Shown one piece after another: positions 11,036 to 21,855 of a DNA stretch of 64,000 bases. The notes beneath the pieces were generated by a model. That model was given only the letters and a program-made list of their open reading frames with translations. It was not told where the DNA came from and ran no database searches. The stretch's first letter is position 1. Each line of letters opens with the position of its first letter. A program made the translations under genes and the position numbers. Source of the DNA: Capillidium heterosporum (taxonomy: Eukaryota; Entomophthoromycota; Entomophthoromycetes; Entomophthorales; Capillidiaceae); contig WBMQ01000011.1 of the NCBI GenBank assembly GCA_016630905.1, forward strand, positions 558,001-622,000, in the 5' to 3' direction.

Positions 11036-12729
11036 ATTTAAAAGTCAAATCCCTGGTAAATTTAAAATAAATTTTATTTGGAGAAATGTAGTGTTGTAGC
11101 AAGGCTATCAAAAACGTTTATTGAAACTTTGTTATTAAATGTGAACTAAGATATAGGAAGAAGATAAAGGGTAGTATTCAAAAGCTACTACTTTACGGAA
11201 ATTCAATTGAGATTTAGAATTCCCACATGGTCAAATGATTTGCTGAGGGAAAACTAGACTTCCTAATTTATGCTTATTTAATGGAATATAATTGGTTCAA
11301 TTTATTAACTTGGAGGATAAGTATGTGCAGAACATTTTAGCCTTCGATTTAGGCAAGCAGGAAAGCACTAAGGATGTCAGCTTTCATTCCTTTTAATTTT
11401 CAGTGGGATTAGGCTAGATCCCATTATACCAATCTAATCTAGAAACTTATTACGATCATTCTTTTAAAACTTTATAGTCTAGTATATTTTAATCATCTAC
11501 AAGACAATAGCTTTTATATTAAAGCCTGATATTTGCTAAAATAAATTATATCAACTATAGTACTGTAACTAAAATCATCATAGTATCAGAGAACGTATAT
11601 TTAAGGAGCTGTATCAACACCTATATTAGATCATTATAGCAAGTGATTGAGTTGATAATGGTATGTAAAAGACCTAGCCTAAAGTCCAAATATAGTTATA
11701 GCAAGGTTAATGTCGAGTTAGAGAGGGTATTAGCACAAAATACTGATTATATAAAGGGTAACTGAAGCAGATTAGCATTTCGAATTCAAGCTAAAAACTT
11801 TCTATATCAAGATCCATCTAGTATTTGATATAAATGTAAAACCTATGTACTATATTCATTGCCTTTTAAGAAATGATTGAGCCAAACTTCAAATGATATT
11901 CTACTAGACATAATGTGAGTGAATTTTAGAGTAATTAGTTAAATTTTACTAACAGTATTGCTCCATGCAACATATACGCATTTCTGAATACATATATCCA
12001 ATTTTAACAATGTAATGTATTGTCAATTATAATATACATATTTTTTAAATCTATAAATATTAAGTAAAGGTTGCTTATTGCTATTGATGCTAAAAGACTA
12101 ATGGATGTGGGCTACGATTTTACTGAGGATGGACTCCAAACTGCACTTTTTGTCTTTCTTTTTAGCTCTAGTGGTGGCACCCCGTTCAGCCACATCGCAC
12201 TAAAGACAGCTACTTGTGTTTGCAACTGCACCGTGCATGTTGCAGTTGAAGTTATATTTCGGGTAGAACCTCCCTCCCTTGCAGGGCCTGTTAGGACATC
12301 GGTTGGAGTACTAATTGGCTACATCTTTATTCTCTTGTGTCGATTGGATACATGTTATTATGAGGAATATGCCATATATAAAATAGAAAAAACTTCATGT
12401 TGCGTTGGATTATTAATGTTTGACTTGCTGTCGAAGCATAAGCAGCCAACTATCCTCTTATACCTTTCGATACTCGATGTACTTTGGGACTGCCAAGTAC
12501 CAAAGTAGGCTGCAGAAAGAATATTGGCTAGATAAATTTGTTACACGACATAGTGGATATATAGAGAATCATGGGGTTGTTTTCTTGGCTATATCCAGCG
12601 TATATTGAGCATAGTACATTAAAATTTACGTGTGGATATGAAGCCATATGCCGCTGAACCCTGAAATTGAATCTTCCCTTTTAAATATCAGGCAATTCGA
12701 AGTATATATTTGGTATAAATATAATTAAG

Positions 12730-13115
12730 GGAAAGTATTTCAATCAAGCTTTACAGCTGTATACCCAGAATCCATTGAAACTTATATTTGAAGAGTTCTG
12801 CAGTTTACTAGTCCAAGTATTCGGAGGTTAGTAGGCTATATCAGGTATAGTGTTAGTTAAAGGTAGGTATTTTTATCGAGGCCTACAATTTTATACCTGT
12901 AATCTATTGAAAACTATATTTACTAAAGGATTTTGCACAGTTTACTATTTGTAGTCTTTGGAGATTTACAAGATATATTTGATACAAACCTAGTTAAAGA
13001 AAAACATATTGAACGAGCTTACAGCTATGTACTAGAGTCCATTGATAACCTGATACGATCTGAACTGGACATTTTTAGCTAATAAATAAATATATCAGTA
13101 ACTAGTTGAAGGTAA
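12730..13115. repeat. Degenerate tandem repeat, about three units of roughly 137 bp
   Basis: Three successive blocks start near 12733, 12866 and 13005. They share the ordered landmarks 'atc(a/g)ag(c/g)c(t)ttaca', 'ccattgaaaactatatt', 'cagtttacta', 'tattcgga/tctttggaga', 'tatat(c/t)(a)g(g/a)ta' and 'tagttaaag'. Divergence is high and the third block is shorter. The DNA just before the first block resembles the tail of a further unit. It is not coding in any frame that I can see. Confidence 0.5.
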
Positions 13116-13677
13116 CAAAATTTACTAATTTGGAAGCAAGGCTATTTGGATAATCCAAGTTTTATGATAAATGTAGACTAGCTTGATGTGCATATGCGTC
13201 CCAAATTATCGATCAGTCTATAGCAAAATCTTTCCATCTCTATTGTTGATATATAGAGATATATATTTTGTAAGGTTTACTGACAAATCTTAGACTCAAC
13301 TTCTAAGAAAGATAGCTTTCATTTGAACATACAATAACCAAATCAGTGTACTAAGTTTAAAATTGAATGCATTGTATATGCGAACTTAGTACAAGTATAT
13401 ATATGGTTTGCATACTTATTCGATTTACTTGAAAGGAATAACAGTGGGAATCAAGGCTAAAAAATAAGTCAAAAACTATAGATTAGTGTAGTCAGTGTCG
13501 TAGTTCTAAGCAAAAGACCAAGATATGGAATCAACAATTCTAAAGAATATTAAGCATTCTTAAATCGAATTTCCTAACATCTTGCTATTTGTTGACTTAT
13601 TGTATTTTAAAACAATTGTTATACGCTACCTCAACCCAATGGCTATAGATTTCAATAATATATATCAACAATCCGAT

Positions 13678-13743
13678 ATGGCATCAAACCAATAAGCACT
13701 ATCATAGTGAAGCCATTTACTTTTATTATTGGTTTGGTGTCAT
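13678..13743. repeat. Fold-back element with nested hairpin
   Basis: 18-bp arms at 13678-13695 (ATGGCATCAAACCAATAA) and 13726-13743 are inverted repeats with two mismatches. Inside the loop, 13697-13709 (CACTATCATAGTG) forms a perfect second hairpin. It could be a tiny remnant of a fold-back transposon, or chance in AT-rich DNA. Confidence 0.45.
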
Positions 13744-14409
13744 ACTTGATTCATGCCATGTGGCTGAGACCTACCTTTGCTTATAAGCGTAATTAATCTT
13801 GATTTTTGGACAAGCTCTCTATTGAAAATTTAATAGTGCAATACTGCTCAAATTAACAAGACTTTCATACTAAATTATAAATTGCTTATATTAAATAAGA
13901 CTCAATCTACACAGTTAATTCCGAATAGAATAGTACAATAAACTTTAACGAATACAATGTAAACAAGCTTTATTAATCAGAAATATGTGACCAGTAAAAG
14001 TTAGAGATGTGCCTCGAAAAGCACATGATAGGGCTTTTTATTATTATATAGTGCAATATATGGGTTACATTTTATGTATGTAGATGAGCCAAATCTAAAA
14101 AGCCGCATTCAAATTTTTTTACTATTTCCAATCTAGAAGACGGTTACCTAGGTTTAAGGCATCTGTATAAATAGCTTGAAAAAATGCTTCAAATTCTATA
14201 ATTAAATCAAAAAGGTCTTTATGAAACTTTAGTTTTCCTACTTCTACTTTAGTTAATGTTGAGCAACCTCAATAAGGTTTGGTTTAAACCACAGAAGTTC
14301 AATTCGAGACAACATTATCTAACTTTTCAAAGCCTTCATCATATCTATCGCTTATAAAAGCCAGAGGTTATAGCAGGGTATATCCAAATACCTAACCTCT
14401 ATAAATGCA

Positions 14410-15495
14410 TTAAAGTGAAAATAAGCAGTACTACTCTACTAAAACCAACTCCAAGGTACTTCTAACCCCCAGTTAGACGGTCAAGTTATTGACAACAGAG
14501 GAGAGTGGTGATTTAGCTTTGGATACCAATGGATCCTACACTCTCAATGTTAGCATTCAAGGTTTCCAAGCTAAAGTAGACTTAAAGGTTAATGCAATCT
14601 ATAGGGCTATCTACGGATTATAAAGTTTCGCTCAGATGGTCCATTTTAGTAACTGATATAGTACAATTGCATATCCAAAAACCTATAATAATCAAAGGTA
14701 TCCTCAAATACAAACATCATGGTTTACTTTTGGATACCTCACAAAATTTCATAATCATCAAAATTATCAAAAGATTGATTGGTAGTTCAAGTTACAACAA
14801 GGTAAAAATTTTCCACTAGTATCTCATAGACTCCTACTCCTGGCCCTCCAGGTCAGACAAGGACTCATTATTGTGACAAAAGGAGGCCTATAACCCAAAA
14901 TAATCTACTCCAAACCACAAATTAAGGGGTTGGTTGAGTACGTGACTGGCCATGATGTACGTATAATTCTCGAAGTCAAAATGCCAGCCCACTCCTACGG
15001 TATAGGTTTGCTGCACTCTAAACTTATCATATGTATGGATGAAGATCAGCAGAATGTCTACGCTATCGAACCTTCAAGTGATCAAATTGACCCTACCAAC
15101 TCCAAATTGTTGAATATCATCAAGAACCTCATCGACAAGTTGATGTAGCTTTTCTCCAACAACCACAACCACCTCTCATAAGATGAAGTAAATATCACTT
15201 GCTAAAACACTTTCCAGATTCGTGATTATGCAGCTAGCAAGGGAATCAGGATGAAAAATATGTTGGACGATTTTGCTAAAAGTATGCACAAGTACACCGT
15301 AGACAAAGGTAAGAAGGTCACTATATGGTAGAGGATTATTTTGAACCAAATATTGAAACCACCTAATGAATCTTTAGTTCAAGTATGGTTAAGTACCGGT
15401 AACATCAAGAAGTTAATCGACTTAACATCGAATTGTGGCTTCTAGTTACCAGTACTGGTGTTTATATTGTGATTGTGGCGTTTAGTTAGGTGATT
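14410..15495 (+). pseudogene. Decayed GH20 beta-N-acetylhexosaminidase
   Basis: Blocks of a family GH20 hexosaminidase (removes terminal GlcNAc from chitin or glycan ends) appear in the right order on one strand but in changing frames with stops. They are LALDTNGSYTLNV (near 14513), KYKHHGLLLDTSQNF (near 14700), YNKVKIFH (near 14793), IDSYSWPS (near 14828), YVTGHDVRIILEVKMPAHSY with GIG (14938 onward), NNHNHLS then DEVNITC (near 15160-15200), MLDDFAKSMHKYTVDKGKKV then TIW-stop (15260-15330), and VWLSTGNIKKLI (15380) with LDCG near 15470. In intact family members these are the RGLLLDTSRNY, WHIxDSQSWP, EVDMPGHS, GGDEVN and VWEE motifs. The catalytic Asp-Glu pair survives in DEVN, but the two Gly before it have been lost (LS plus a stop). 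At least five in-frame stops or shifts are seen, so this is a relic. No intact copy lies in the window. Confidence 0.85.
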
Positions 15496-16080
15496 CGCCA
15501 TCAGGCAGTAAAGATTATATTGTGTACCTAAGGCTTGATGTTGGCTTAGTTTTTAGAGTATATATATTTATAGATAGAAATTAAATATAGAGTTTTAGAT
15601 GATTTTCGCTTTAGTTTATTACGTTTATTATATAGTGGCTATACGTACATATTTGCTCATATAAAGTTCAAGTTATAGGTATATCAGGAAATACATGTAG
15701 CTCAAAATATATAGTATATAGCTAACGGCTTGCGATTACCTTCTTATATTTACTTTACTGGCTTTGTGCTAGTAATACTATACTAATTAAAAATTCACAA
15801 GAGTAAGTATGCAAATGTGCAAAAGAATGGTCAGTTCAAAGATTTAGTTCAAGAATGAGAGGAAAGTATAGCCGTATATAGCATAGATGTTGGAAGTACA
15901 TGAAATGACAAAATTTGTGCTATAATTAGCACATTGCTATATTAAAGTTAAAACCATCAAAATATAGTCAAAAGCTATAATCAGTATACAATATTAATAG
16001 GATAAATTTAAGAGCATTGATAGCCAAGATAGCACAGCATACTTGAAGACAACCTACTGGTTAGGCTTAAATAAGCGATG
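15496..16080. other. Intergenic, nothing recognised
   Basis: AT-rich spacer between the two decayed genes. No motif, repeat or frame that I can support. Confidence 0.4.
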
Positions 16081-17025
16081 TCATCTTTGAAGAATTTGTT
16101 GAGTGAGTGATATCCTCTATCATCTCTACAAAGATATTCTTTTTGTACTTTGTCTTACTATTTCTGAAAACATTGAAATAGCTCGATCTTATATTCGTCT
16201 ACATTTTCATGGATCTAAAGATACTTCTTGGACTCCTCACAGTTGATATTCTTGAACTTATATTCAATTCCAATAACTCCATTGGCGATCTTGACGGTAT
16301 CCTTTCCAGTAATGTTGCTCAGTCCTATTTGATTTCAATCAGTGCAATATAGGAGAGTATAGTTACCATAAAAGCAGCTATTATTTACTCTCACCTTATA
16401 CTTGTGAGAAGCAACAAGCTTAGCCAATACACATATGATAGTGTTAGCATAGGCGAGACGATAACCCCTTCGCTTTGTATGGCTGAAGCCAAAAGTTTCA
16501 ACTCCTGTTCAAAGTAGTTCCATATAAAATAAAATCAGTATTAAGGATACATAATATATATCTAAAAGTGCATTTGTAGCCAACTTTAATATTTTGTAAA
16601 AGCTCTTCAAAGTCACGAAAACAGTTCAAGCGTTTATTTTGAGCATGCTCAACAATCATCCATGAGCCTAGCCTAATACATTGGGTGCTACATTCCTCGA
16701 AGCAATTTAATATGTTTTTGTACTCAAGTTGTTGAGGTCGAAGGATCAGAGAATCAAAAATTATTACAGCACTTTAACTCCTCTTTGAACTCTTCATCTT
16801 TGATGTGCTTGACGATAATGACCTTGGCTTTGAGCTTCTCAGCTTTTCTTGGGTTTCCTTACACTCCTTGTAGAGTCCTACGCAGGTGTGACCTACGCTG
16901 TCCTTATGCTCCTTGTCTAAATTCTCTATGAAAAAAGCCTAGGAACGTTAGCTATACGGTGACGGTGCACCGTATACTTTATTGAAAGCTTCAGAGAGTA
17001 CAAATATGTTTCTTTTTTTACCCAT
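16080..17025 (-). pseudogene. Decayed gene of unknown family
   Basis: On the minus strand, protein-like stretches follow one another in different frames. They are MGKKRNIFVLSEAFNKVYGA from 17025, a lysine-rich stretch with KDSVGHTCVGLYKECKETQE (about 16905-16850), LKAKVIIVKHIKDEEFKEEL, YANTIICVLAKLVASHKYK (about 16455-16395), and GLSNITGKDTVKIANGVIGI plus EYKFKNINCEESKKYL (about 16325-16210). The YK|GL joint looks like a short intron. Several stops break the frames. The composition (Lys, Glu, hydrophobics in order) looks like a real protein that has lost function. I do not recognise the family. A real but poorly resolved gene with many tiny introns is the alternative. Confidence 0.4.
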
Positions 17026-17800
17026 GGTCAAGTTTTTAAGCTAGTACCTAAATTGAAACTATACCAGAAATAAATGATAGATGTACCTACTTGAAGTTAG
17101 TTGTAGTTTAGAATTAACGATTGACTCTTATTTATACTTATTATCCACCATCAATAACCTTTAATAAAATTAAATTACTTGGTGTTAAAGTCTATTTGAT
17201 ATGAAAGTGACAATTTTTATTTAGAAAGTAGCTTTTAGCTAAATTTAATGGGATCCTTTGAAATCAATTTATATGTAACCATTATAGCCTAGCAACCAAC
17301 TTAAAAGTTTGTTAGAATTATTTTCTACAGCTTCAATATGTTTATACTTGTAAACCATTTAAAAGTAACTATACCTTATCACCTCGTATTTGTATTTGAT
17401 TGAATTTCGATACTTTCGAACCAATACATATTATTAAGCCGGTCTTCTTCACTACATATATTTTTAAATATAGCTAACATAAAAACTTAACGAAGGTGTC
17501 TAGAGGCTTTGATCTTGGGCATCCTAACTAAGCAAGCTCCTGAATCTCGAGCTTTTTAGACTAATGACTCGTTATCCAATACCTCTATAGCAGCAGTCTT
17601 CAATCTTTAAAATTTTCGCTTTTGCATGGAAAAATACAACTACTGATATATCTTAATGTATCTTATTGAAAGTTTTGCGTAATTGTGTAGGTCGAATCCA
17701 CAAGGTTGAAGACCATTGCCCTGTAGCCTCCATCCATCTTTCCTATAGAAATGTAAGTATAATAAAATTTAGCAATATCAGTGAAGCAATATGTACCTAT
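17026..17800. other. Intergenic upstream of the dead lysozyme unit
   Basis: AT-rich. By position it should correspond to the promoter part of the first repeat unit of the lysozyme array, but I could not align it convincingly to the promoters of the two intact copies. Confidence 0.35.
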
Positions 17801-17810
17801 AGTTCAGAAT

Positions 17811-18240
17811 TCTTGAAATAATTGGAGCTAAAGCAACTACAGTCAAGCTCAATAAGTTTGCAAACCATCAATCTTATACATAAACAAGTAAAAAAATTAG
17901 TAGTTCGCAGATTTATTAATGGTAGCTGTAGCTTCGATCTAGAAAATCTGAGTAAAACAACTGTGAAGGTATTCAAGCCCCTATCAATAAAGAGATAGGT
18001 GATATTCTCCTTAGATCCGATTTAATCGATTTTCAGACCTGCATCGATGAGGCACTTATCATCCCCATAAACGAAAACCAATCCTCGGCTGCCGCAAGCT
18101 ACATTTACAAGTTCGATTGTAAAAGGATGGAGAACCTCGCTCCCTATATAAACATGTGCAATTTTATGAGTGCAATTGAGCAGCTTCAAAACACGTATAT
18201 GTCAGCCAAAAGGAAGTTAAAGACTTGAAGAAGCGTTGTA
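17811..18240 (+). pseudogene. Decayed GH24 lysozyme, first unit of the array
   Basis: From 17962 the plus strand reads CEGIQAPINKEIGDILL then RSDLIDFQTCIDEALI, INENQSSAAASYIYKFDC, MENLAPYINMCNFMSAIEQL and a frayed end by about 18225. These line up with the lysozymes at 19521 and 21307 (CNGIKAPITQAQGKALLRS, FESCVGKAF, INDNQFSA, LGCGTAKDLAPYINRGDF). The N-terminal part with the catalytic Glu is barely recognisable near 17811-17840 (compare FEGFRAN), and the TIGYGH block is not seen. The Cys positions in the surviving part are partly kept. The offset to the next copy (Cys codon 17962 against 19753) is 1,791 bp, the same as the spacing of the two intact genes (1,786 bp). This is therefore the oldest unit of a tandem array. 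Confidence 0.8.
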
Positions 18241-19520
18241 TTTCAAGAGTGTTCTGTTCTGTAAGACTGATAAGTGTTAAGTTAGCATATATACTGCCAG
18301 CTTTAAATAAACTTCATGTATCAAATATATCAGCATTCCATACCATGAAACAATCTGCATTGATAACTTTAATCTATACTAGTTTAGATGAATTTGAGAA
18401 ACTTTATTTTAAAAGTAAAGTCTACATACTAGAAAACTTTAATTAATATAATAGCATGCAAAATATATCAATAAAAATGAATGGCTATACATTCGAGATA
18501 AAAGTAAAAAGTTGTTCAAATGTAGAGATTAGTGCTGGAATATGCTAATAGCAAGCTTATAGCCAGGTAAAGTAGAAATGCTATCTCAATTGTTAGGGTA
18601 TATTAATAGTAAAGAGTTTGAACTTACAATAGTTTGTAATACATACTGTATTAAGAAAGTCTTTTCCATACAAAATGAACCTTTGGTAAAGTAGAGCATC
18701 GTTTAAAATTTTGGCGACATACGTTAGAGTACATTTTTTATACTTATTTCGGTAAGACTTTTATATAAATTTCCACAGTATGAGTACTTTGGATGCATTA
18801 GTTATATGGATCCTGGTGGCTGTACCAAGATTATCCGAAGTACCTTTCACAGTGGATATATTACCGATAATTTTGAGAAGCTGCTCAATTTGAAATATTT
18901 ACTAACTTTAGATGGATAAGCGTCGGCATCATTCATACCCATAAGACTAAGTCGCTTTAGGGTAGTTTGAACTTACATAACATCTATAGAATCACTCATT
19001 TACTTGAACTTGATGCTATCTTTACCTTCCTCTTTAATGGGTACTTTACTAAAAAACCTTGCCCCACCTCCCAAATATCAACGGTTAGTAATTTACGTAT
19101 TTATGCAAAAATTTAAAGTTTTAACCAACTATCTCACGATTAAAGTGAATTCAAATCGAAAATGTCATATGTAGCAGCTGTTATCGGTTGATTTTTAAAA
19201 GTTAAACTCAATGGATTTAGCATCCCAACAAATATAAACCAGAATCAACCAAAAGAAAGTAGTAAGTTTAATTAGGAGAGAGATGTAGCTAACTGAACGC
19301 TAGGCCAAAGAAAACATTGGAGCACTTTAAATACATTGGTTTAGTTTAATATCAAAATGCATGTGTATATTGCCTCTATTTAGACAAAACTAATAACAGC
19401 TAGAACTTACAAACAATTGATGTAAATGCGCGTTTTATACTTCACAACGTATCGAAATAGGGTAGTTTAAAAACTATATAAATCGAACTGAATTGAACCC
19501 AAATTCGTTATTCAGTTAAT
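18241..19520. other. Intergenic, includes duplicated promoter region of the lysozyme array
   Basis: The part from about 18950 to 19520 is similar to about 20740-21306 upstream of the next lysozyme. Shared landmarks include 'gtagtttgaactt', 'tctttaatgggtacttta', 'gtagtaagtttaattaggaga' and 'acattggagcactttaaatacattggtttag'. The remaining 700 bp hold no gene that I can support. Confidence 0.5.
19475..19482 (+). promoter_or_regulatory. TATA box of lysozyme gene 1
   Basis: TATATAAA starts exactly 46 bp before the ATG at 19521. The second lysozyme has TATATAAG at the same distance. Confidence 0.6.
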
Positions 19521-20073
19521 ATGCACAATTTATTCTACAAAGTCATCATTCTACTTTCAGTCCTATTCCAAATCCAAGCCAGGCAGATCAACAGCGAAGG
19601 GTTAGATCTCATAGCCCGGTTCGAAGGATTTAGAGCCAATTATTACAAGGATGCAGCAGTACTTTACACATCATTTTACTTAGCACTAACCCAGCCTTGA
19701 TATCTAGGGGATCCGAACCATTGGCTACGGCCATGCCTGCCAAGGGACTAAATGTAATGGTATCAAAGCTCCCATCACCCAAGCCCAGGGTAAGGCTCTG
19801 CTTCGAAGCGACATAGCTGGTTTCGAATCCTGCGTAGGTAAAGCGTTCATCCAAAAAATAAACGACAACCAGTTCTCGGCCATCGTAAGTTTCGTTTTCA
19901 ACTTAGGCTGCGGGACAGCTAAGGACCTCGCTCCCTACATAAACCGAGGAGACTTCAGGGGTGCTGCCAATCAATTCCCAAAGTACGTCTTTGCAGGTGG
20001 GAAACGACTTCAAGGTCTAGCCAACCGTCGGGCTGCTGAGAGAGCATTTTTCTGTAAGTCGGGCGGATGTTAA
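19521..20073 (+). CDS. Secreted GH24 lysozyme, copy 1
   Basis: Muramidase of the phage-T4/endolysin-type family GH24, which cuts the MurNAc-GlcNAc bond of bacterial peptidoglycan. Exons are 19521-19658 and 19708-20073, with a 49-nt intron, giving 167 residues. The signal peptide is MHNLFYKVIILLSVLFQIQA, followed by RQINSEGLDLIARFEGFRAN. The catalytic Glu is in FEGFR; the Asp and Thr of the family triad are in YYKDAA|GIRTIGYGHAC. INDNQFSAIVSFVFNLGCG and the C-terminal FCKSGGC complete the fold. Six cysteines suggest three disulfides, as expected of a secreted form and unlike cytosolic phage enzymes. Likely targets are bacteria met by the fungus or in its host. The gene family is bacterial/phage-like, so ancient transfer into fungi is plausible, but the copy is domesticated (intron, signal peptide, TATA box). 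Confidence 0.93.
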
Positions 20074-21306
20074 ATTATATCTCTATTATTGGCATTATAA
20101 TAAATATTATGATTTTATTACAGGAATATAAACTTCCATACTATGAGACTATCTAAATAAATGACTTCTATTTATGTTTTTTAGATCAGTATTTTCAAAC
20201 TCATGGTTTATAAACTAACAGATTTCGATTTATTGACATGTCAAGTATTTTCATAGAAGATGCTAACATAAATAGTATAGTAGAGTTTTAAAGATGTCTT
20301 GCCATAAATACTATAGGACTGAAATGTAATTTCGGTAGTAAATTTATAATTAGCTGGTATATAAAAGTTATATTAAACAGTGATACATAGAAGCAGTAAA
20401 ATGATCAAGCTCAATGTACTTCATGGTAATGTTTAAGAAATTTTTTATACAAGAAGGAGCATTGCTAAAGTAAGGTAATATTCCAAAATTAAATGGTACA
20501 GTTTGGAGGCAATTTCTGTAATCAATTAATAAGTTTTAAATATATACTCACTGCGAAGGTACCTCTAGTATTTAAACTAAATACCTACCGATAACTGTAT
20601 ATAAACTATTTAAATAGTTCCTTACAACAGACAAAGTGTTGGTAATTTTAAAAAATTAAAGTAAAGTTACAACTGGTTTTTAGGATATCATATACTAACA
20701 CCACATCACTCATATCTAAAAAATTGAAATGCTTTAAAATAGTTTGAGCTTGGGTAACATGTAGCCTAAAGCTTCTCTACTTAAACTTGGGGCTACTCTT
20801 GCGTTCTCATCAAGGTTTATTTTCTTTATTAAATGTACTTTTACCCACCTTCCCAATTTGTACCTGGATAGTTTACATACATTTGGAAAGGATTTGAAGT
20901 TCCGGCCGGCCGTTCAAGTAGAAAGCGGATTTCCAGCCAAAAATGAGTAGTGTGTTTACGAAAACTGGCAGCTGATTTTCAAAGTAGGAGCTTGATACAT
21001 CCTCTAGCTTATCCTAAAATATAAACATCAATCAATAAAATGAAGCAGTAAGGTTAACTAGGAGATAAGAATGGTTAGTCGAATGTAAGGCTATTGAAAA
21101 CGTTGGATCATTTTGTATGCTTTGGTTTAGATCAATATTAAAGTGCATATGTGGGTTCTTTATATTAAGAGAAATTTAAAAACAGCTTGAAATTTACAAA
21201 CTATATTTATAAATGTGCATTTTATACCTTTCAGCGTACCTATACATGCAAGTTTAAGACTATATAAGTCTAGTTGAGCTAAACCCAAGCTTGATATTCC
21301 ATTATC
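20074..21306. other. Spacer between lysozyme copies, second promoter unit
   Basis: 3' region of copy 1 followed, from about 20740, by the duplicated promoter of copy 2. No gene. 'ttccggccggccg' near 20898 is an isolated GC-rich block in otherwise AT-rich DNA. Confidence 0.5.
21261..21268 (+). promoter_or_regulatory. TATA box of lysozyme gene 2
   Basis: TATATAAG starts 46 bp before the ATG at 21307, in the same position as in copy 1. Confidence 0.6.
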
Positions 21307-21855
21307 ATGTCCAATTTATTCTACAAAGCCATCGTCTTATTTCTAGTTCTGCTCCAAGTCCAAGCCAGGCAAATCAATCAGGAGGGGCTGAATCTTATAG
21401 CTCGATTCGAAGGGTTTAGAGCCAACTTTTACACCGACGCAGCGGTATCATTTATTTCCCTTAACCATAATAATCTAACTTTCAACTAGGGAGTCCGGAC
21501 CATTGGATACGGTCATGCCTGTCAAGGGAATGCCTGTAACGGTATCAAAGCGCCTATAACCGAAGCCCAGGGTAAGAGTCTACTCAAACGCGACGTAGTT
21601 CGCTTCGAGACTTGTGTTGGCAAAGCGTTCACCCATGCCCTCAATGATAACCAGTTCTCAGCCGTCGTAAGTTTCGTCTTCAACTTAGGCTGCGGGACAG
21701 CTAAGGACCTCGTTCTCTATATAAACAAAGGAAATTTTAAGGGTGCGGCTGATCAGTTTCCAAAGTACGTTTACGCCGGTGGAAAGAAACTTCCGGGTTT
21801 GGTGAAACGTCGGGATGCTGAACGAACTCTATTTTGTAAATCGGGTGGATGTTAA
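21307..21855 (+). CDS. Secreted GH24 lysozyme, copy 2
   Basis: Tandem paralogue of the lysozyme at 19521, with the same exon lengths (138 and 366 nt), the same length (167 residues) and the same intron position after DAA; the intron is 45 nt (21445-21489). Signal peptide MSNLFYKAIVLFLVLLQVQA. The catalytic Glu is in FEGFRAN; the Asp and Thr are in YTDAA|GVRTIGYGHACQG. All six cysteines are kept and the end is LFCKSGGC. The mature part differs from copy 1 at many surface positions (for example KRDVVRFETCVGKAFTHA against RSDIAGFESCVGKAFIQK) and is more basic near the C-terminus (KKLPGLVKRRDAER). The duplicates are therefore not recent, and some specialisation is possible. Nothing suggests loss of function. 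Confidence 0.93.

Larger units (their letters stand above)
11036..14409. other. Gene-poor 3.4-kb stretch with decayed repeats
   Basis: No gene with family support. It holds a relatively GC-rich island (about 12110-12330), a degenerate tandem repeat (about 12730-13115) and a fold-back element (13678-13743), listed separately. The 145-codon frame over 12071-12508 starts at TTG and shows no recognisable domain. Confidence 0.4.

Noticed and set aside
12071-12508. 145-codon plus-strand frame
   Set aside because: Begins at TTG, no domain or signal peptide recognised, lies in decayed DNA. Treated as a chance frame over the GC-richer island.
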